This document shows, piece by piece, positions 12,141-25,900 of a DNA stretch of 64,000 bases. Position numbers and translations under genes: made by a program. This DNA comes from Symsagittifera roscoffensis (taxonomy: Eukaryota; Xenacoelomorpha; Acoela; Convolutidae). Numbering within the stretch: the stretch's first letter is position 1; the number at the start of each line of letters is the position of its first letter. The stretch lies in NCBI RefSeq assembly GCF_963678635.1, contig NC_087066.1, forward strand, positions 46,597,129 to 46,661,128, in the 5' to 3' direction. The notes beneath the pieces are model-generated. The model saw nothing but the letters and a program-made list of their open reading frames with translations, was not told where the DNA came from and did not search any database.

Positions 12141-12789
12141 TTTTGATTTACTTCACCGGTTACCTCATTGACAAGTTTGAAAAAGTCTGTTCCAATTTTT
12201 ACAAGATTTTGTGTTAAATTACTGTTGTTTGTATGATCTTCTATTGTCCGGTATCAGACGCTTATTTTTTTGCCCGCTCATTATAACATTCATGGGTTAA
12301 GGACGTGTTTTGTTGAAAATAGGTTTGTCAAAGTGTATATTTCTCATTTGCTGCGTTTTTAATGATGTTGTCTACCTGTATTTTTTCATTTTCATTGTTA
12401 ATTTCTTTTTCTGGTAGAAGATTGTCTAGTATTTCAGTTAAAACTGTTATCAATTCGCGAATTGCGAGTCAGTGTGTGTGAAGTTGCAACAATACTTTGA
12501 TAGTGCTATTCTGAGTTCTTCTCTGAGGTTTACTATAAACTTGGGGTTCGCCAGTTTTTTCCATTGTCTGCATCAAAAAATAGTTCAATTTGACGATTCA
12601 ATTTTTTTTTATTTCAAAAAATACAGAGTAATGATCCGAAACTTTTGTTTTGAAAACTTTTAAACAGCGTAAATTGTTAGCAAAAAACCTTGTACCAATT
12701 TTGACATACTTGTTTCACATTTTGGTGTTTTTGTGCTCACTAACTTCAAATTGTACCCAAAAATTTGATTGACTGTTCGACATACATTT

Positions 12790-13110
12790 TTTGAGGTTCA
12801 TGCGTTATTTGTGTTGAAGTCACCGCAATTAAATTGTGTTGCAACTGGAAGTATAATTAATTTTTCACAATGTGTTTCCAATGTAGTAAAAGTTTGCTTA
12901 TTAACCGAGCTAGGTGGTATGTAAACACATGTTATAAAATACTTTTTCACTTTTGCTTTGATCTCTATAGTTAAAATTTGTATTTTGTTTGAATTTGTTT
13001 TCTTTTCTTAACAATTTAGCTAGTCCCTGAAGTGTTCTCCAATTTGTCTCAATAATATGATAGTCGTTTTCTTTAAGCACATATAATATTTTCCTCTTTC
13101 AGCCAAATTC
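12790..13110 (-). pseudogene. LINE-type (non-LTR) AP endonuclease relic
   Basis: On the minus strand, pieces of an apurinic-like endonuclease lie in the right order: 'LKENDYHIIETNW' (E-T catalytic region, about 13040-13080), 'FITCVYIPPSSVNKQTF' (about 12870-12940) and 'CGDFNTNN' (12803-12826), the GDFN active-site motif. The frames do not agree and stops intervene. No reverse transcriptase block is visible downstream. Short minus-strand ORFs at 13.7-14.5 kb, upstream in this direction, could be remains of its ORF1, but I cannot confirm that. Confidence 0.6.
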
Positions 13111-14489
13111 GTTTAAGCAAATTACGGTTCGTTTTTTGTTCAAATTTTTTTTATACGGTTAGCTCCTCGATTTTTTGGTAATGAACGCGCATTTTGAAAA
13201 AAAAAGTATTCGTTTTCACCCAAGTTTGGATTTGGTCACTTGATATTTTTGCTCGAAAGAAAAAGATTTCCGATGTCAGATAAATTATCTTTTCATTGTG
13301 ATTTCTTAAATTTCGATGAAATGGATGATAAGTGCAAACAAAAAATGCAAGAAAAATTTTTTAAATAGGTAATTTAAATGCAAAAAAACATATAATCACG
13401 AAATTTGTAAAGTGTTCGATGAAAGTTTTTGGACTCACCACGGAAATCACAGGCAGGACTAACAGAACTGAGTGCAAATGAGATGTAAGTGTCGTTTTCT
13501 ATGGTTCTTTATCAAAATCAACCTAATGCGGTTTCATGCGGAAAAAAATGGTGAGAATTGAACAGAAAAAAAAGTGTCAATAATGATTTAAATAGGGCGT
13601 TAAAAACTCAAACTTGTTAGTAGTTAAGTTGAAAAAACTGATTTTTTTCATCTCAAAAGCAATTCCTAAGCAAACATCAAATCAGGCATTTTTAGCAACA
13701 AATGATTCTCCTTGAGCTTACTTGAAACTCAATTTAAGTTTATCAGTCCATTTCGTTTTTGGTTTACTAGGGAATGGTGACTTCTCATCATTGTTTTCAT
13801 TTGACTGGCTTGTTTCCTGTTTTTTGTTGCTGTATTTCGTCTATTTACATCTGTGGGCTGCGAACGAACAATACCCTCAATTTTCGTTATTTTCACGAAC
13901 TTTTGCTCATTTCCTTGAGCTACCAAAATTCACGCAATACAATTGTTAATTGCTGTTATAAGTCCCATGTCACTTGCAAACGCTCTAACTTCTGCCTTGC
14001 ACTCAGGCAAACGCTTGCGATTATAATTATTGTTTCTATTGATAGGTTTTATTCGTTTTTTTAACTGTCGCCGAGCACGGTATATTTCGTCTTCATCATC
14101 GAAATAGATGAATTCGCAGATTACACTCGGCCGAAAGTTTTCCTTGGGAGCGCACGGTAAGACGTGCTAAGCTTTTATCCGTTCTTCCGCTAGGTTTCTA
14201 TTCAAATACTTTTAAAAGAAATTTAAGGTGTCCCCTGTTACATTCTTGAACGACTTGCGTCGAAGGTCGGGTTTTGAATAATCAAGCAACGCTTCCTTGT
14301 GTATTTCTCTTGGGATTGTAATCTATCGTTCATATTATCATTTTTATCTCCAGTATTTGATTTTTTTTTCGCCTTTTTTGTTAAAGCCAAAATTTTTTTT
14401 TGTAGTTTGCTCACCTCGATGTTCCTTTTTTAAACTAAAACTCACGGAAACCTCTTGCTCCATCACATCTCCGCGTTCTCCATCGTAAT

Positions 14490-16997
14490 GAAATGATTGA
14501 GTTAATAATGAACAAAAAACAACAGAAAAATTTGACTTTATTTTTTAACGTTTTCCTTGTTTTCGAAAATTATACGTCGAATTTGATAACTTTCCAGCTT
14601 ATTGATCAATATATTTGACTCAATATTCTGTATCTGAATTTAAAAACCCCTTAGGGCTGAGAATTTTTCGAGAAATTAGTCTTTTTTCAAGCTGTTTTTC
14701 TCAATTAGAAATTTTGGAAAAAACGCTTCGTTAAAACAGTCGATAATCTTTTCGTCGAATTGAAAACTTACAATGCATATGAAGGTGGACCGTTTTGAAA
14801 CTTGATTCTTTGATGATGGCTTGAACAAACACCAAATCTGATTTAATTTTTAAGAAAAATTGGGCAGGTCGTTATTTTCTAAGTCTTGAAAACTTGTTAA
14901 GTGAGAAAAGTTGCTGAAGTGGGACCTTAGTGGTATCTCGTTTATCATGTAACCAGAAGAGAAAGTTTAGTTCACATTTAGTAAAGTTTGGTGATAATAT
15001 ATATATTCTTGTAATTTAAAACAAATATCAGAAACTGAGTAATTGTTTCGTTTCGAAGAATATGGATCAAAATTATCTGTGACAAACGTCTGTTTGCATG
15101 TCTTCCTGTTAAAACTATCATACTTTTACAAAGTTATCTATTTCTTATCTAAGTGGATTTATTTGCCATATTAGCGGAGAAATTTTGAGTATTTTGATAT
15201 CGTTCTCTGAAATTTCTTCTATGTGAGTCTCTTCATAATTCATAAATCGCTTTTGACACTCTAGATATGGGTTTTGTAGAAGTTTCAGACTGCGACTAGG
15301 GCCTATGCGCTGCGACCTGATTTTTAGTCGATAAAACTTATCAAATTTCCTCTTTTTTTCAGTTGAGGGAATTTATCTCAGCTTTTAATCTATCTGATGG
15401 CACAACTAGAAGACGCCTGATGCATTAAACCTCTTTCAGATTACAAAGACAGCTCGCCAGGGGTTTCTAAACACACTTAAGTGACTTAAGAGTCCACTTG
15501 TAAGGAATTTAAAAGTGAAAGCTTCAAAAATTGAACTTGAGCTCTATTTTAATCAAATTGCAAACTGCACTCGCTTCAAATCCTGCAGATTGAAATGGCT
15601 CATCCGTTAATAGCGACAAAAATGACGAATATGTCAAAAAACTGCGTATTAGTTGCACTTCATTTTGATTTTTGCAGGAAAAAATTCGAACTTTTTAATT
15701 TTCTGTTTTTTTTTCAAAACTGAATGCAAGAATGGAAAACGCTTTCTATAGCCTTGAGCCATATTAATACATTTGTTTACTCTCCATTGAAAAGGAAACG
15801 GGCACTTCAGTTGTGATCACGCGTTAGTTAAAACTAACAGCATGACTATAATTCTTACCCTATTCTGAAGTTGTAAATGTTTTCTAACGCGACTTTTGTT
15901 ACCAACTTCGACCAAGAAACCCAAAACAGCTTAGTTTTGCGCCCAGCCAAAGTGTAAACTTTTTACTGGCTGTGGTGCCATTTCACAACTTAGACCCAAA
16001 TACAACCGCAAACACGTTTGTTGGGCTTTATTTTGGGTCCAAATTTAGTTCAAAAGCTATATGGCTGTTTCAAACTAAACTTGACTTCAAATTCGTCATT
16101 TTACCTACTTCAGGCGTTTTAATATGCTATTACAATTTTTCCTAAATTATGACGTTGGCTTTTTCTTGATTTTCCATCTACGTTCACTATTCGAAATGTC
16201 AGCGGCTGTTGATTTGAAATTGGATTTGATTATATTTGATGAGTTAAAAGTGCTTGGTAAGTCGTAGAGAAAGTATCACTTATCTGAATAGGTCTGACAC
16301 TTAAATAGACGCTAGCCACGGTAGTCTAAGGTCTTAGCTAACCTCACGTTGAATTTATTTATTTGAAAAGCTTCTTTCACCAAGTTGAATGCAGATTAGC
16401 TTTTAAGAAACACTAATATTTACCTAACCTATTAGTTGCGTAAAATGCCGGTAATGAAAGAAATAGTATCACGCCGCGAATAGTTATTGAATGGGAATGA
16501 ATTATTACTCAGAAAATTTTCCAATTTCATAATTTAATCTCGGGCATTGGCTTAAATCTTTCTTATTACATTTTTTGCAAAAACTTTTGCAAACGTCCGG
16601 AAAAAGAGTATGGGTATTCCTGATTAACCAGCTAAAATTAATTAGGAAATCAGATATTTATCCTTTCTTAATTAGTTTCGGGTCTCAAGTTGCGCTTTGG
16701 CTATTCAACCGCAGCTTCACAATTTTCCCTATTTATCTTTTGAAAGAATTTGTCTCAATTTTTAACCCAAGTTTACGGTCAAATTTCATAAATTCTCAAA
16801 AAAAATTTCAAAAAATTAATTCTCAAGTTAAGGTTTCGCTGTTTTTCTTTTCAAAACAGGTAATCTGAAAGCTATCATTTGAGACTTTGTGTTTTGTTTT
16901 CCCTTTTAAGTGGCGACGTAGAAAGTCGTTTCCTTTTTGTATCTGATAAATATTGATTATCAATTTGCTTATGGTTGAGTTTGAATAGTTACCATAA
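14490..16997. other. Intergenic, no gene seen
   Basis: About 2.5 kb of AT-rich sequence upstream of the aminopeptidase start codon. It should contain that gene's promoter and 5' UTR, but I could not place a TATA box or start site with confidence. The ORF at 16575-16868 is AT-biased and looks like chance. Confidence 0.5.
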
Positions 16998-19900
16998 ATG
17001 GCAGAGGATCGTTCGAGTTCAAACGGAACCACGTTTTGCAATTCTCATGCCAGTTCCAAGAAATGCTCTCTTCTCAGAACCAGACCGGAGAGTCGAAGCG
17101 AATCAAATGTGAGAAGTTACCCTAGATGTCTTATAATCGCATTAGTTACAGTTATTATTATCCTCTTCTTCATTATAACCTACTTAATTTTCCTGCATTA
17201 CCACTGCGCCGGGCTAAAATGGCCCTGGGCGGAATCGAACTCCCTTTCTCTGGAAGGTGCCGCTGTGGACAGTTCGAAATATGTGAGATTACCCGAAAAA
17301 GTGTTGCCAGATCATTATGAAATTCTTCTCAAAGTTCAGATGCCAGATTTAGAGGATAAGGTGCCAGGGATCTATTAAACACGAGGTCCCCTAGCCGTAT
17401 TTTCGAAGTTTTTTTTTCAACAAAGAATATCGATTGAGTAAAAACAAACGTTAGGTCTGCTTTTATTCAGTAATCTTGGCTTACATCAATTGTGATGGAG
17501 AAAAAAAGTTTACAAAAAAGATGGAACAAAGAGTGTTTAGTCGAGGAGAAATTTGAGTTCTGATTTTTTCGATAATCTTGGTTTGAAAAGTAAGTGGGGT
17601 GGGGTGGCCTAATGTTTAATAGATGCAGGTGCAGTTATCGTTCAACGGGACCGTTCAAATCCAGCTGACGGTCGCCGAAGACACGAGAGAAATCAAGCTG
17701 AACGCACACAAGAGTCTTTCGATAATTTCGTGTCGGCTAACAGGTTACCACAACAGAAAAATCCATATCCAAAAGTGAGTATCTCGTTTTGAGGAAAAAT
17801 CTAATTCAAGTTTCTGATGGGTGAATAAATGGAAGGGTGAATACCTGGCTCATATCTAATTACTGACACATTTTATTTCCTCTTGCTGTTCGCAATTGCT
17901 ATACTAATAATCACTAGCGGATTTAGATTTAGGGTCGAAGAGGGGCGGATGCCCCTCCTCCTCCTCCTCCTCCTCCTTCTCCTCCTCCTCCTCCTCCTCC
18001 TCCTCCTCCTCCTCAGGGATTCGATCCTCAGACGACCCAAGGGTCCACGTTTTGGCAGTATTTTAAAACATTTATCTTAAGACACCCACCGATCCTTATG
18101 TTTTTTATTTGTAGATACTAAATACTATACTACTACAGATGCAAATTTTGTGAAGGGACCGAACGAAAAAGGCGTTTTTTTTCAAACTTACTAAAAAGTT
18201 CTTAAAAACAACTTTTTGGCATGTTTTTTTAAAACGCCTGCGGGTCTGAAATATTGGTCAAATTACGGTCTTTACAGTGATTTGGGAGAGCTCAGAAAAT
18301 CAATGTGGTCAACTCTAGTAAAACGAATATCCAATTAAAAATCAACTAAAATGCAATCGGTTTTGATAATTTCGACTTCGTCAGGCATTGATTGAAAGCA
18401 CAACTAGACATTACAATTTGTACAAATGGTGAAAAAATTAAAAATGAAATCGCAATACGATGAGATGCTGAAATGATAAAATGAAATGGTGAAATGAGAT
18501 GGTAAAATGGTAAAATGAAATTGCCAAATGATGAGAACATACCATTCTCATCATATTGCGATCCAAGATAAAAAGAAGCGGTCCCTAGAGCTTTTTTCCC
18601 AAGAGCTTTCACGATTAGCTCTGATTATCACGGTTTCACGGCAGCTTTCTACAGAGTTTTTGACATGTTACGTAAAAACGGGTATCCAGACGATCTTCTG
18701 AACAAAATAAGCGAATCAGTCATTTGGAGTGGCAAAAAAAACATCGATCTTACTAACTAATTGGACAAGAAAATTGCATTTTGGAAGTTGCCATTTGTCG
18801 AGACTATCCACTATATGAAAACATTAAAAATCCGGACACTTAACAGATCTCTGGCAAAAACTAAGGTTTCTCCAGTGTTCAGCAGCCTGAAAAGATCCCA
18901 ACCTTTCAAGACTAAGAATCAAATTGACTCCAACCTGGCTTCTTGAGGTATTTTTGAGTCTTCCTGTCAGGAGTGTACAGCCTCCTATATTGCTGAAACC
19001 AGGCGTCATTTTTGTACCGGGGTCTCTGAACACATGAATCCCAGGGGCACTCAGAAGTGTCAAAACATCCCCATGCTCCTTCCAGAACTGACTTCAAAAT
19101 CTTCATAAAACATCCGAGGACGAAAATTGCCTAATCCATTATCTTAAAACTCGACACTCGCGTTAAAACTATGCTCAACAAGATTTGCCTTTCTTACCCT
19201 TTGTTGCTCTTTAAAAATTTTGTTCTTGTTCATTTCCATAAAATTCTCATTTTACAGATTAGAATGTCTAGTTGTTTTTTCAGATTCTAATCAAGGCCTG
19301 ACGAAATTGGGAAATCTGGTTGCCTTTTCCCATTGACAAAATCTGGTTGACGAAATTCGAAATTGGGAAATCTGGTTGCCTTTTCAATGATTTTCAATTG
19401 AATATTCGTTTTGCTTTGATCTGGAGACTCAGCTTATTATGTAGCAGGTCAATTCTAAGAAAAAATTCTTTTAAAAATCTTTGCAGATCTGGGTAAAAGT
19501 GAAATGCGTTTTTTGACAAATATCAACTTTTCAACTCTATTTTCAACAAAATTGTTCGTTCCAATTGGAAAAATTTAAGGCGGAATACAAATTCAGTTTT
19601 CATTTATTTGCGATAAATTTTGGGAACGTTTTGATATTTGAAAAAGTGCTAAGAAATTGTGTGGATTTAAAATTCGCTTAGCGTTTATGGCAAATTAGTT
19701 CGGCTGAGTGTTTTTTTCAAGTTGAACTGAGGCGTGCTGTTTGACCTCATTTTTGTGCGTTATGAGACGCACCACTTGTCATCTTGTTTTAGCTATGGCG
19801 CTTACGGAAAAAGTTTTCAAAGAAAAACAGATATTATCCCTCGCTCTTTCTTACGACGCTTGTTCCGACGGTACGGCTAGATTTTTTCTCCCCCTCAAGG

Positions 19901-22900
19901 ATTTGCCCTCTGATGATCCAAAAGTCCCTCGTTTTTAAGACATCCACCATTCCTGAAATTTTTCTTTAGTAGCTTTTGGCGCCTGTATTTCTGATTCCAA
20001 ATGGGTAGCACTCGCCAAAAACTCGTTTTTTACTCTGTTTTTTTTAAGTTTCGCCTGCGGCTCAGAAATATTGGTCAAAGTAGGGTCACTATCGTGCTCT
20101 GGGAGAGGGCAGAAATGAAATTTGGTTATTTTAAAAAAATTCGACAAAATTTTTAATTTTTTTTGAAACTCCGCCTTTGCTTATTTTTTTGAAACCCGCC
20201 TTTGCTTATATTTGATAAAAATAAATGTGATAAAAATTAGATCTGGATATAAGATAAATTTTAAAACTATATTCCCGAAAAATTTTCTTCATTTTTTGAA
20301 ATTTAATTGCCAGCTGTATAGTTTTGTTGTTTTTGTTCCAACTTTCGCAAAAATTACTGACTATCTAAGCTTTGAGTGTTTTTGTATTCAGATCATTTTT
20401 GACTTTTTGTACAGCTTCTAACGGAAATTGATTTTTTACCGATGCCTTGAGAGGTACCGATGTATCGAAATCAAATACTGAAAATTTTTTAGCGTGCGAC
20501 CTGTTTTGTAAGCTCATATGAGTCTGAAAACTGCCAATTTTGCCAATTTGTTACAAAAAGCCAGCAAGTGTTAGTATGAGATAAAATTATATGTCACTGT
20601 GTTTTTTGTATAGCTTGAGTATTTTTGATTAAACATATTTTTTGAAGTTTTTTCGTATTTATTCTATGCAAAATAAAATTTAAGTTTTAAAGGGTAGTCG
20701 TTCAAGGGTAGTCGTTCAATGATATTTTCAAATTAATGTCAATTCATTTTTAAAATAGTCGTTTTACGCAAACTTTAGACCAATATTAGCTAGCTTTAAT
20801 TCTATTCGATTGGTTTTTTTTTCAGCCGGCGTAGTTACTTGCTTTCAATAAAAAGCACAGATCGAATTTTTGGTGGTGGAACCCAATTGTTCCACCATTT
20901 TCTTGAAAAAAATTATGTATCGTCAAAATTTGTTGCCCAAATTTTGCTTTAGGCATATTCAATTTTTGTTGATTCTTGGATACCGGAGAAAAATAACTTT
21001 TTATTGTGTAAAAAGTTTTCAGTTTTTTTTTGTGTTCGCTAGGTTCCGTAAAATAACAAATTTGATAATTGAAAAGGATCAGGCCTTCCCTTTTTCTTTT
21101 CCATGCAGTCTTCTTTGAGTTTAGAGCGCGGGAAAAACATCAGACACTGCGAAGAATAAACACCCGAAGAAATTGTCGTCAAAAAAAGCCAAGACAATAA
21201 ATTTGCAGTGTTGAAAATAAATCTTTTTCATTACAGTTTAAAAACGTAGCTCGAAAATTCTTTTTAGAAAATAATCAGTTTTTAGAGAATGAAAACAAAA
21301 TCGAACGGCATCTTCAGCCAAAAATAGTCATACAAAATAAAAAAAGAAACGTATGTTTTGCAATTAGAAGGAATGTAAAGGCTGCATTTTTGCAGTACAG
21401 TCTGGTAATATTTTGGTTCTGGATTTGCGTTGGAGTTTAATATGGACAAATCTTATTGAATTCTTACCAATATTACCTATAAAAAATAGTTGCTGTGCAA
21501 TTTGCAGAGAAGATTTGAACCATAGTTGTTTTTCGCAACAACAAATAGAGGAAAAAATCAACTGATTGAAAAACATTGCTTTTTCTTTTGAAATCTTGTC
21601 GTTTTCTGGCGCGTTTTGGCTGGGCACTAAAATTTAATTCAAATTAAACAACCATTTAATTTATCAACTTGCTTATTACAACTTTTCACATGCAATGAAT
21701 CAGTATGAAGAGTGACTTCTTAATAAAATGGACGCCTAAAAAAGCAAAAATTTTTAAACAACTTTTCTCGACAGATAAAATTTTTGTTTATATTTCAAAT
21801 ATTGATGTAATTACCTCTGAAAGTTTTTGAAAATTATACCCCATTTAATGTCGTGATTTTGCGTGACAAAAAAGAAAAGAAAAAAACTCACTCGAATATG
21901 TATCAAGAATCTGTACTTTACGACAGAAAGATATTACCATCTTTTTTCAAATTCTTGATTTTAGTACATTGCTAACAGGTAACAGACCCAGGAAAACGAC
22001 GAGATTGCAAAAAAAAAAAAACATTTTTTTAAACAATTGATTTTTTCGTATCTTATCTGGTTTACGGATTTTTTCGTATCTTCTGTATGCTCTCTCACTA
22101 AAGTGAACTCACTTCCTTCAATTCAGGTTTGACTACACTCCATCTGAAGACATGATCACCCTTCGGCTGAGTGAGCGCATAGTCAAATCGAACCAGTACA
22201 ATCTATCCATGACGTTCCGGGGATCTCCCCATCCGGGGGACGTCGAGGGCATCTACTCCGGCAACTACGAAAGGACGGAATACGTCCATTATCCCGGCAA
22301 CAAAACTAAAGTCGTCCGGGAGATACGTTGGTTCGCTGTAACCCAGATGGAGCCAGCGGCTGCACGGAAACTGTTTCCTTGCTTCGACGAGCCAATTTTC
22401 AAGGCAACCTTTTCGATTGCCGTGGTGTACCAAAGCGAGTACAATGTACTGTCAAACATGCCAGTTGTCAAAGATGAAGTCGTTCCTGGTTTGGAAGGTT
22501 ATCTATGTTTAATATTGAATCGAGAAAATAAAAAACACTTTGCAAAGCGATGTGAACCAAACGCGCTTTTCGTAAGTCGACAAGTTACTGCAATAAAACA
22601 TGTAAGCATACAATGAAATCGGCTCACTGTTTATAGCCTATCTTGATATCATAGCACGGTTTATCGATATTCATTCAAAAGAAACAGACGAAAGTAGTTG
22701 TTTTATAAAGTCCGCATTGGAAAGCAGTGATATTATTTCAGCCGGATACCTTTTGCCTATTTTTCTTAATTCAAGTCATTTATCTTCATTTTTCATCTTG
22801 TTAGGGCCATTTAACCAACTGTGAATGATTGATAATCAGCTCATAACAACTACTAATTCAATTTTTTTTTGCTTCGTGGGTTTTTCTGGTATATAGCAAG

Positions 22901-25900
22901 AGTTGTTTGTATATTTAAAAAAAAAAATATGGACGCGGGACTAGAACCCCCAACCTGCCGATCGGCAACCGCTCGTTGACTTCGCGTTTTTTCTTGCAGG
23001 TTGGAATCGGATCCACTTCCAGCGTAGTGTCCGCATGTCCACTTACCTGGTGGCCATAGCAATCACCACCTTCCAATCCAGACAGAAAACAGTACAGAAC
23101 ATGGACAATGAGACTGTGCCCATAACTGTGTGGGCCATGAAAGCTGAGATAGACCATACGTCATATGCACTGAGAGTGGCCTCAGAGTCCTATGTGTTCT
23201 TTGAGAAGTTCTATCAGGGGCGTACAATTAAATTCATTGAAAAAATATAATTAAATACCTATAATTGCAAGAAGGCTGCTAAGAATCGCCCCATTTTCAT
23301 TTTTTTTGTGAACAAATCTGCTTGGAACATACTTCTGAATATAGACAGCAATTACTGCTGTAATTGGTCAGCTAACAAATAAAAAGCGCCAGGAGGGTTA
23401 AGTTCGGGATTGGGATAAAAACAGGGAAAGAGCCTAAAAAATGAAAAACACGCCTTTCGTAAGCGCATGAACTTTTATTGCTCCAAAACCATATCCTCTC
23501 CTAGTTACATTTGATTTTTGAGCAATCACAAATTTGAAGTTTGACAATTAAACCAATAAGTTTCTGTAGATTTTTCCTGATTCCATTGATTGAAAATAAT
23601 TTTAAAAATTTACAACTTTGACAGATAATAGCTTTCTTGTCGGCCAGGATCTGGCAAAGCTCGAAAGTTTGCGAGATTTTTTTTTTGAAAATCCCCGCGT
23701 CGAGAAATTCGATCCCCCCGCGTCGATCTGCCTAAAACGCCACTTGCGGCTCAGAAATTTTTGGCTGAAGAGAGTCTGTACAGGGTTTTGGGGAGCTCAG
23801 AAGATCAATTTGGTCAACCTAAAAGCAAAGGCCGACAAAAGTCCACCCTTTGAAAATTCTTGAGCACGCCGCGAAATAAGTTCCCGAATTAAATAGCGTC
23901 CCCAAAATAAAGTTTTAAGATTTTTTCTACGCCCCAACTCTCGATTCTATCAGATACCCTACGCGCTGCCAAAAATGGACTTGATTTCTGTGCCCAACTT
24001 CAACGTGGGGGGCATGGAGAACTGGGGTCTGATCACTTTCAGACCGTTCTACCTGGTATCTAAGGGCAGCGAGGAGAGCCACTATGGCATATGCAAGGTC
24101 GTCAATCACGAAATAGCTCATCAATGGTCAGTTGCTTGCTTGAATTTGATAAAAAATATAAGGAACTTCAAGGTCATTTTGGCATAAAAATTAACTCCAA
24201 CTGAGCATCAAATTGGTATCAACCAAATATATGTTCAAGCATAGAAATCCAATTTAAAAAGACTGAAAACACCAGTTTTGAACCTTCTAGCTGCAAAACA
24301 ATCCAATTTAGTTTAATTAAATTTTCAAAAAGTGTCTTTTAACAGCCTCTCGTTGCTTTTTCCGATAATTTTCTTTTTCAAATATCTGGTTTTCACCAAA
24401 GCAACTGTTTAAAAAACCCAACCTCACAAAATTCCAGTGCCAATGCAAGACATCGAATATTCCCAATTTGACAATCTCTTAGCAAATTTTGTTTCAGATC
24501 CTAAAATTATCCGATTTTATGCTTATTTTTTTTAGGTTTGGCAATCTGGTGACTCCCAAATGGTGGAACGACATCTGGCTCAACGAGGGATTCGCCACAT
24601 TCATGGAGTACGTAAACAACACTTATTGCAATGTATATCATTGTTCATGCTACTCGTTGTTTCTCCAGTTGTACACAGACTTAGTAAGAAATAATCGACG
24701 CTCCATTTTTGAGCCATCCTTGCGCGATCTAACACCATCGGTGTGCGATTTAAGAACCATCGAAGTTCAATTTGTTACCAGAATGTGTGATCAAGATGAG
24801 TTGTTTTATTATCAATTCAGGCTTGTTGTCCCGGCTTTCGAAAAAAAGGCAATTTTGATGCTCGGGGTGGTTTGTTATTCAGAATAATTTCGGAGATCGA
24901 AACTTTACTTTTAAACAAATTTTTCCCAGTGTTCCGAATTGAAAAGATTTTTCAAATATGCTCTAGTTTTTTGTTAAGTTTCGTTTCAGATCTTTCCTCG
25001 AGGAACAAAATATTCTTTAAACTAATTGATTTTTTTTCTCAAAATATGGTGGGGAAGACCTGAGAAATGCATACTGCATTTTTGATCAATTTTATGGAAA
25101 AACTTTTTGTTCATTTCTGCATGTTGCTCAGCGTGTTAGCATGAATCTCACTGTTGTTTCATGAATAAGAATCGATTTAACTGATTTTCGTACTTAAAAA
25201 AGTGGCCAAAAACTCGCTTAACATTAACTATACGACCATGAAATTGAGTATAATCTTGTATATCACATTGTTTTCAAATAATTTAAATCGATTGTAATCC
25301 ATTTTAGGTCCATTATACTGGATTATGATATGTATAAATGTTTTCCAGTTTTTCTGCCAAAACTGCAGGTTTTTCTGCGTTTCTCATGGCCTACTCGATT
25401 TCTGATATAATCCTAGCCCTCACTCCCAAACTTTTGCTCATCAATTTTAAAAAACTAAAATTATGTTTCGACGTTGAAAAAACAGACAGAAAAAACGTTT
25501 TTAAAAATTTTGTAAACTTACCCCTCTTTTCGGAGTTTACCGCTCTCTTCGCAATTACACTTTTCAAATTGCGTAAAAGGCAACAAGGGAGCGTAGGAGC
25601 GGAGTTCAAAGTTCAAAAAGCTCAAAGTTTTTCTTGATTTACAAAAAAAAAGAAAAATTGACGTTTTAACTACTTTTTCCAGAACATTTTGATGAAATGT
25701 TGCAACTATCAATTTGAATTGCTGGGACTAAAATATGCGGCAGGGACGCATAATGGTAAATGTACTAAAAAAGCAGCAAAAATAAAAAATTAAAAAGTTA
25801 AAAAAGATCGGCAAAAAATAAGTAGTGAATTAACAAAAAAAACAAGATAACAGTTATCTACTCGGATTGAATTTCACTTTGAATATCTAAATGTCTACAA

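Larger units (their letters stand above)
17775..22126 (+). other. Aminopeptidase intron 2 (4.35 kb), repeat-filled
   Basis: Bounded by donor AA|GTGAGT and acceptor 'cttccttcaattcag'. It holds two reverse hAT-like MITE copies and a Penelope-like relic, listed separately. The rest, including 20.2-22.1 kb, is AT-rich with no supported exon. Confidence 0.8.

Noticed and set aside
16575-16868. 97-codon ORF upstream of the aminopeptidase
   Set aside because: AT-driven composition, no domain, and not in phase with any supported exon.
17883-18080. 65-codon ORF with a long leucine run
   Set aside because: It is a reading of the CTC simple repeat in a decayed MITE copy.
22498-22616. Read-through extension of exon 3
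   Set aside because: The frame stays open for about 40 codons past 22497, but the peptide loses similarity to M1 proteases and the next exon fits only from donor G|GTTATC.
25338-25712. Three overlapping ORFs on both strands in intron 6
   Set aside because: Lys/Phe/Leu-rich chance frames inside an intron of the aminopeptidase.
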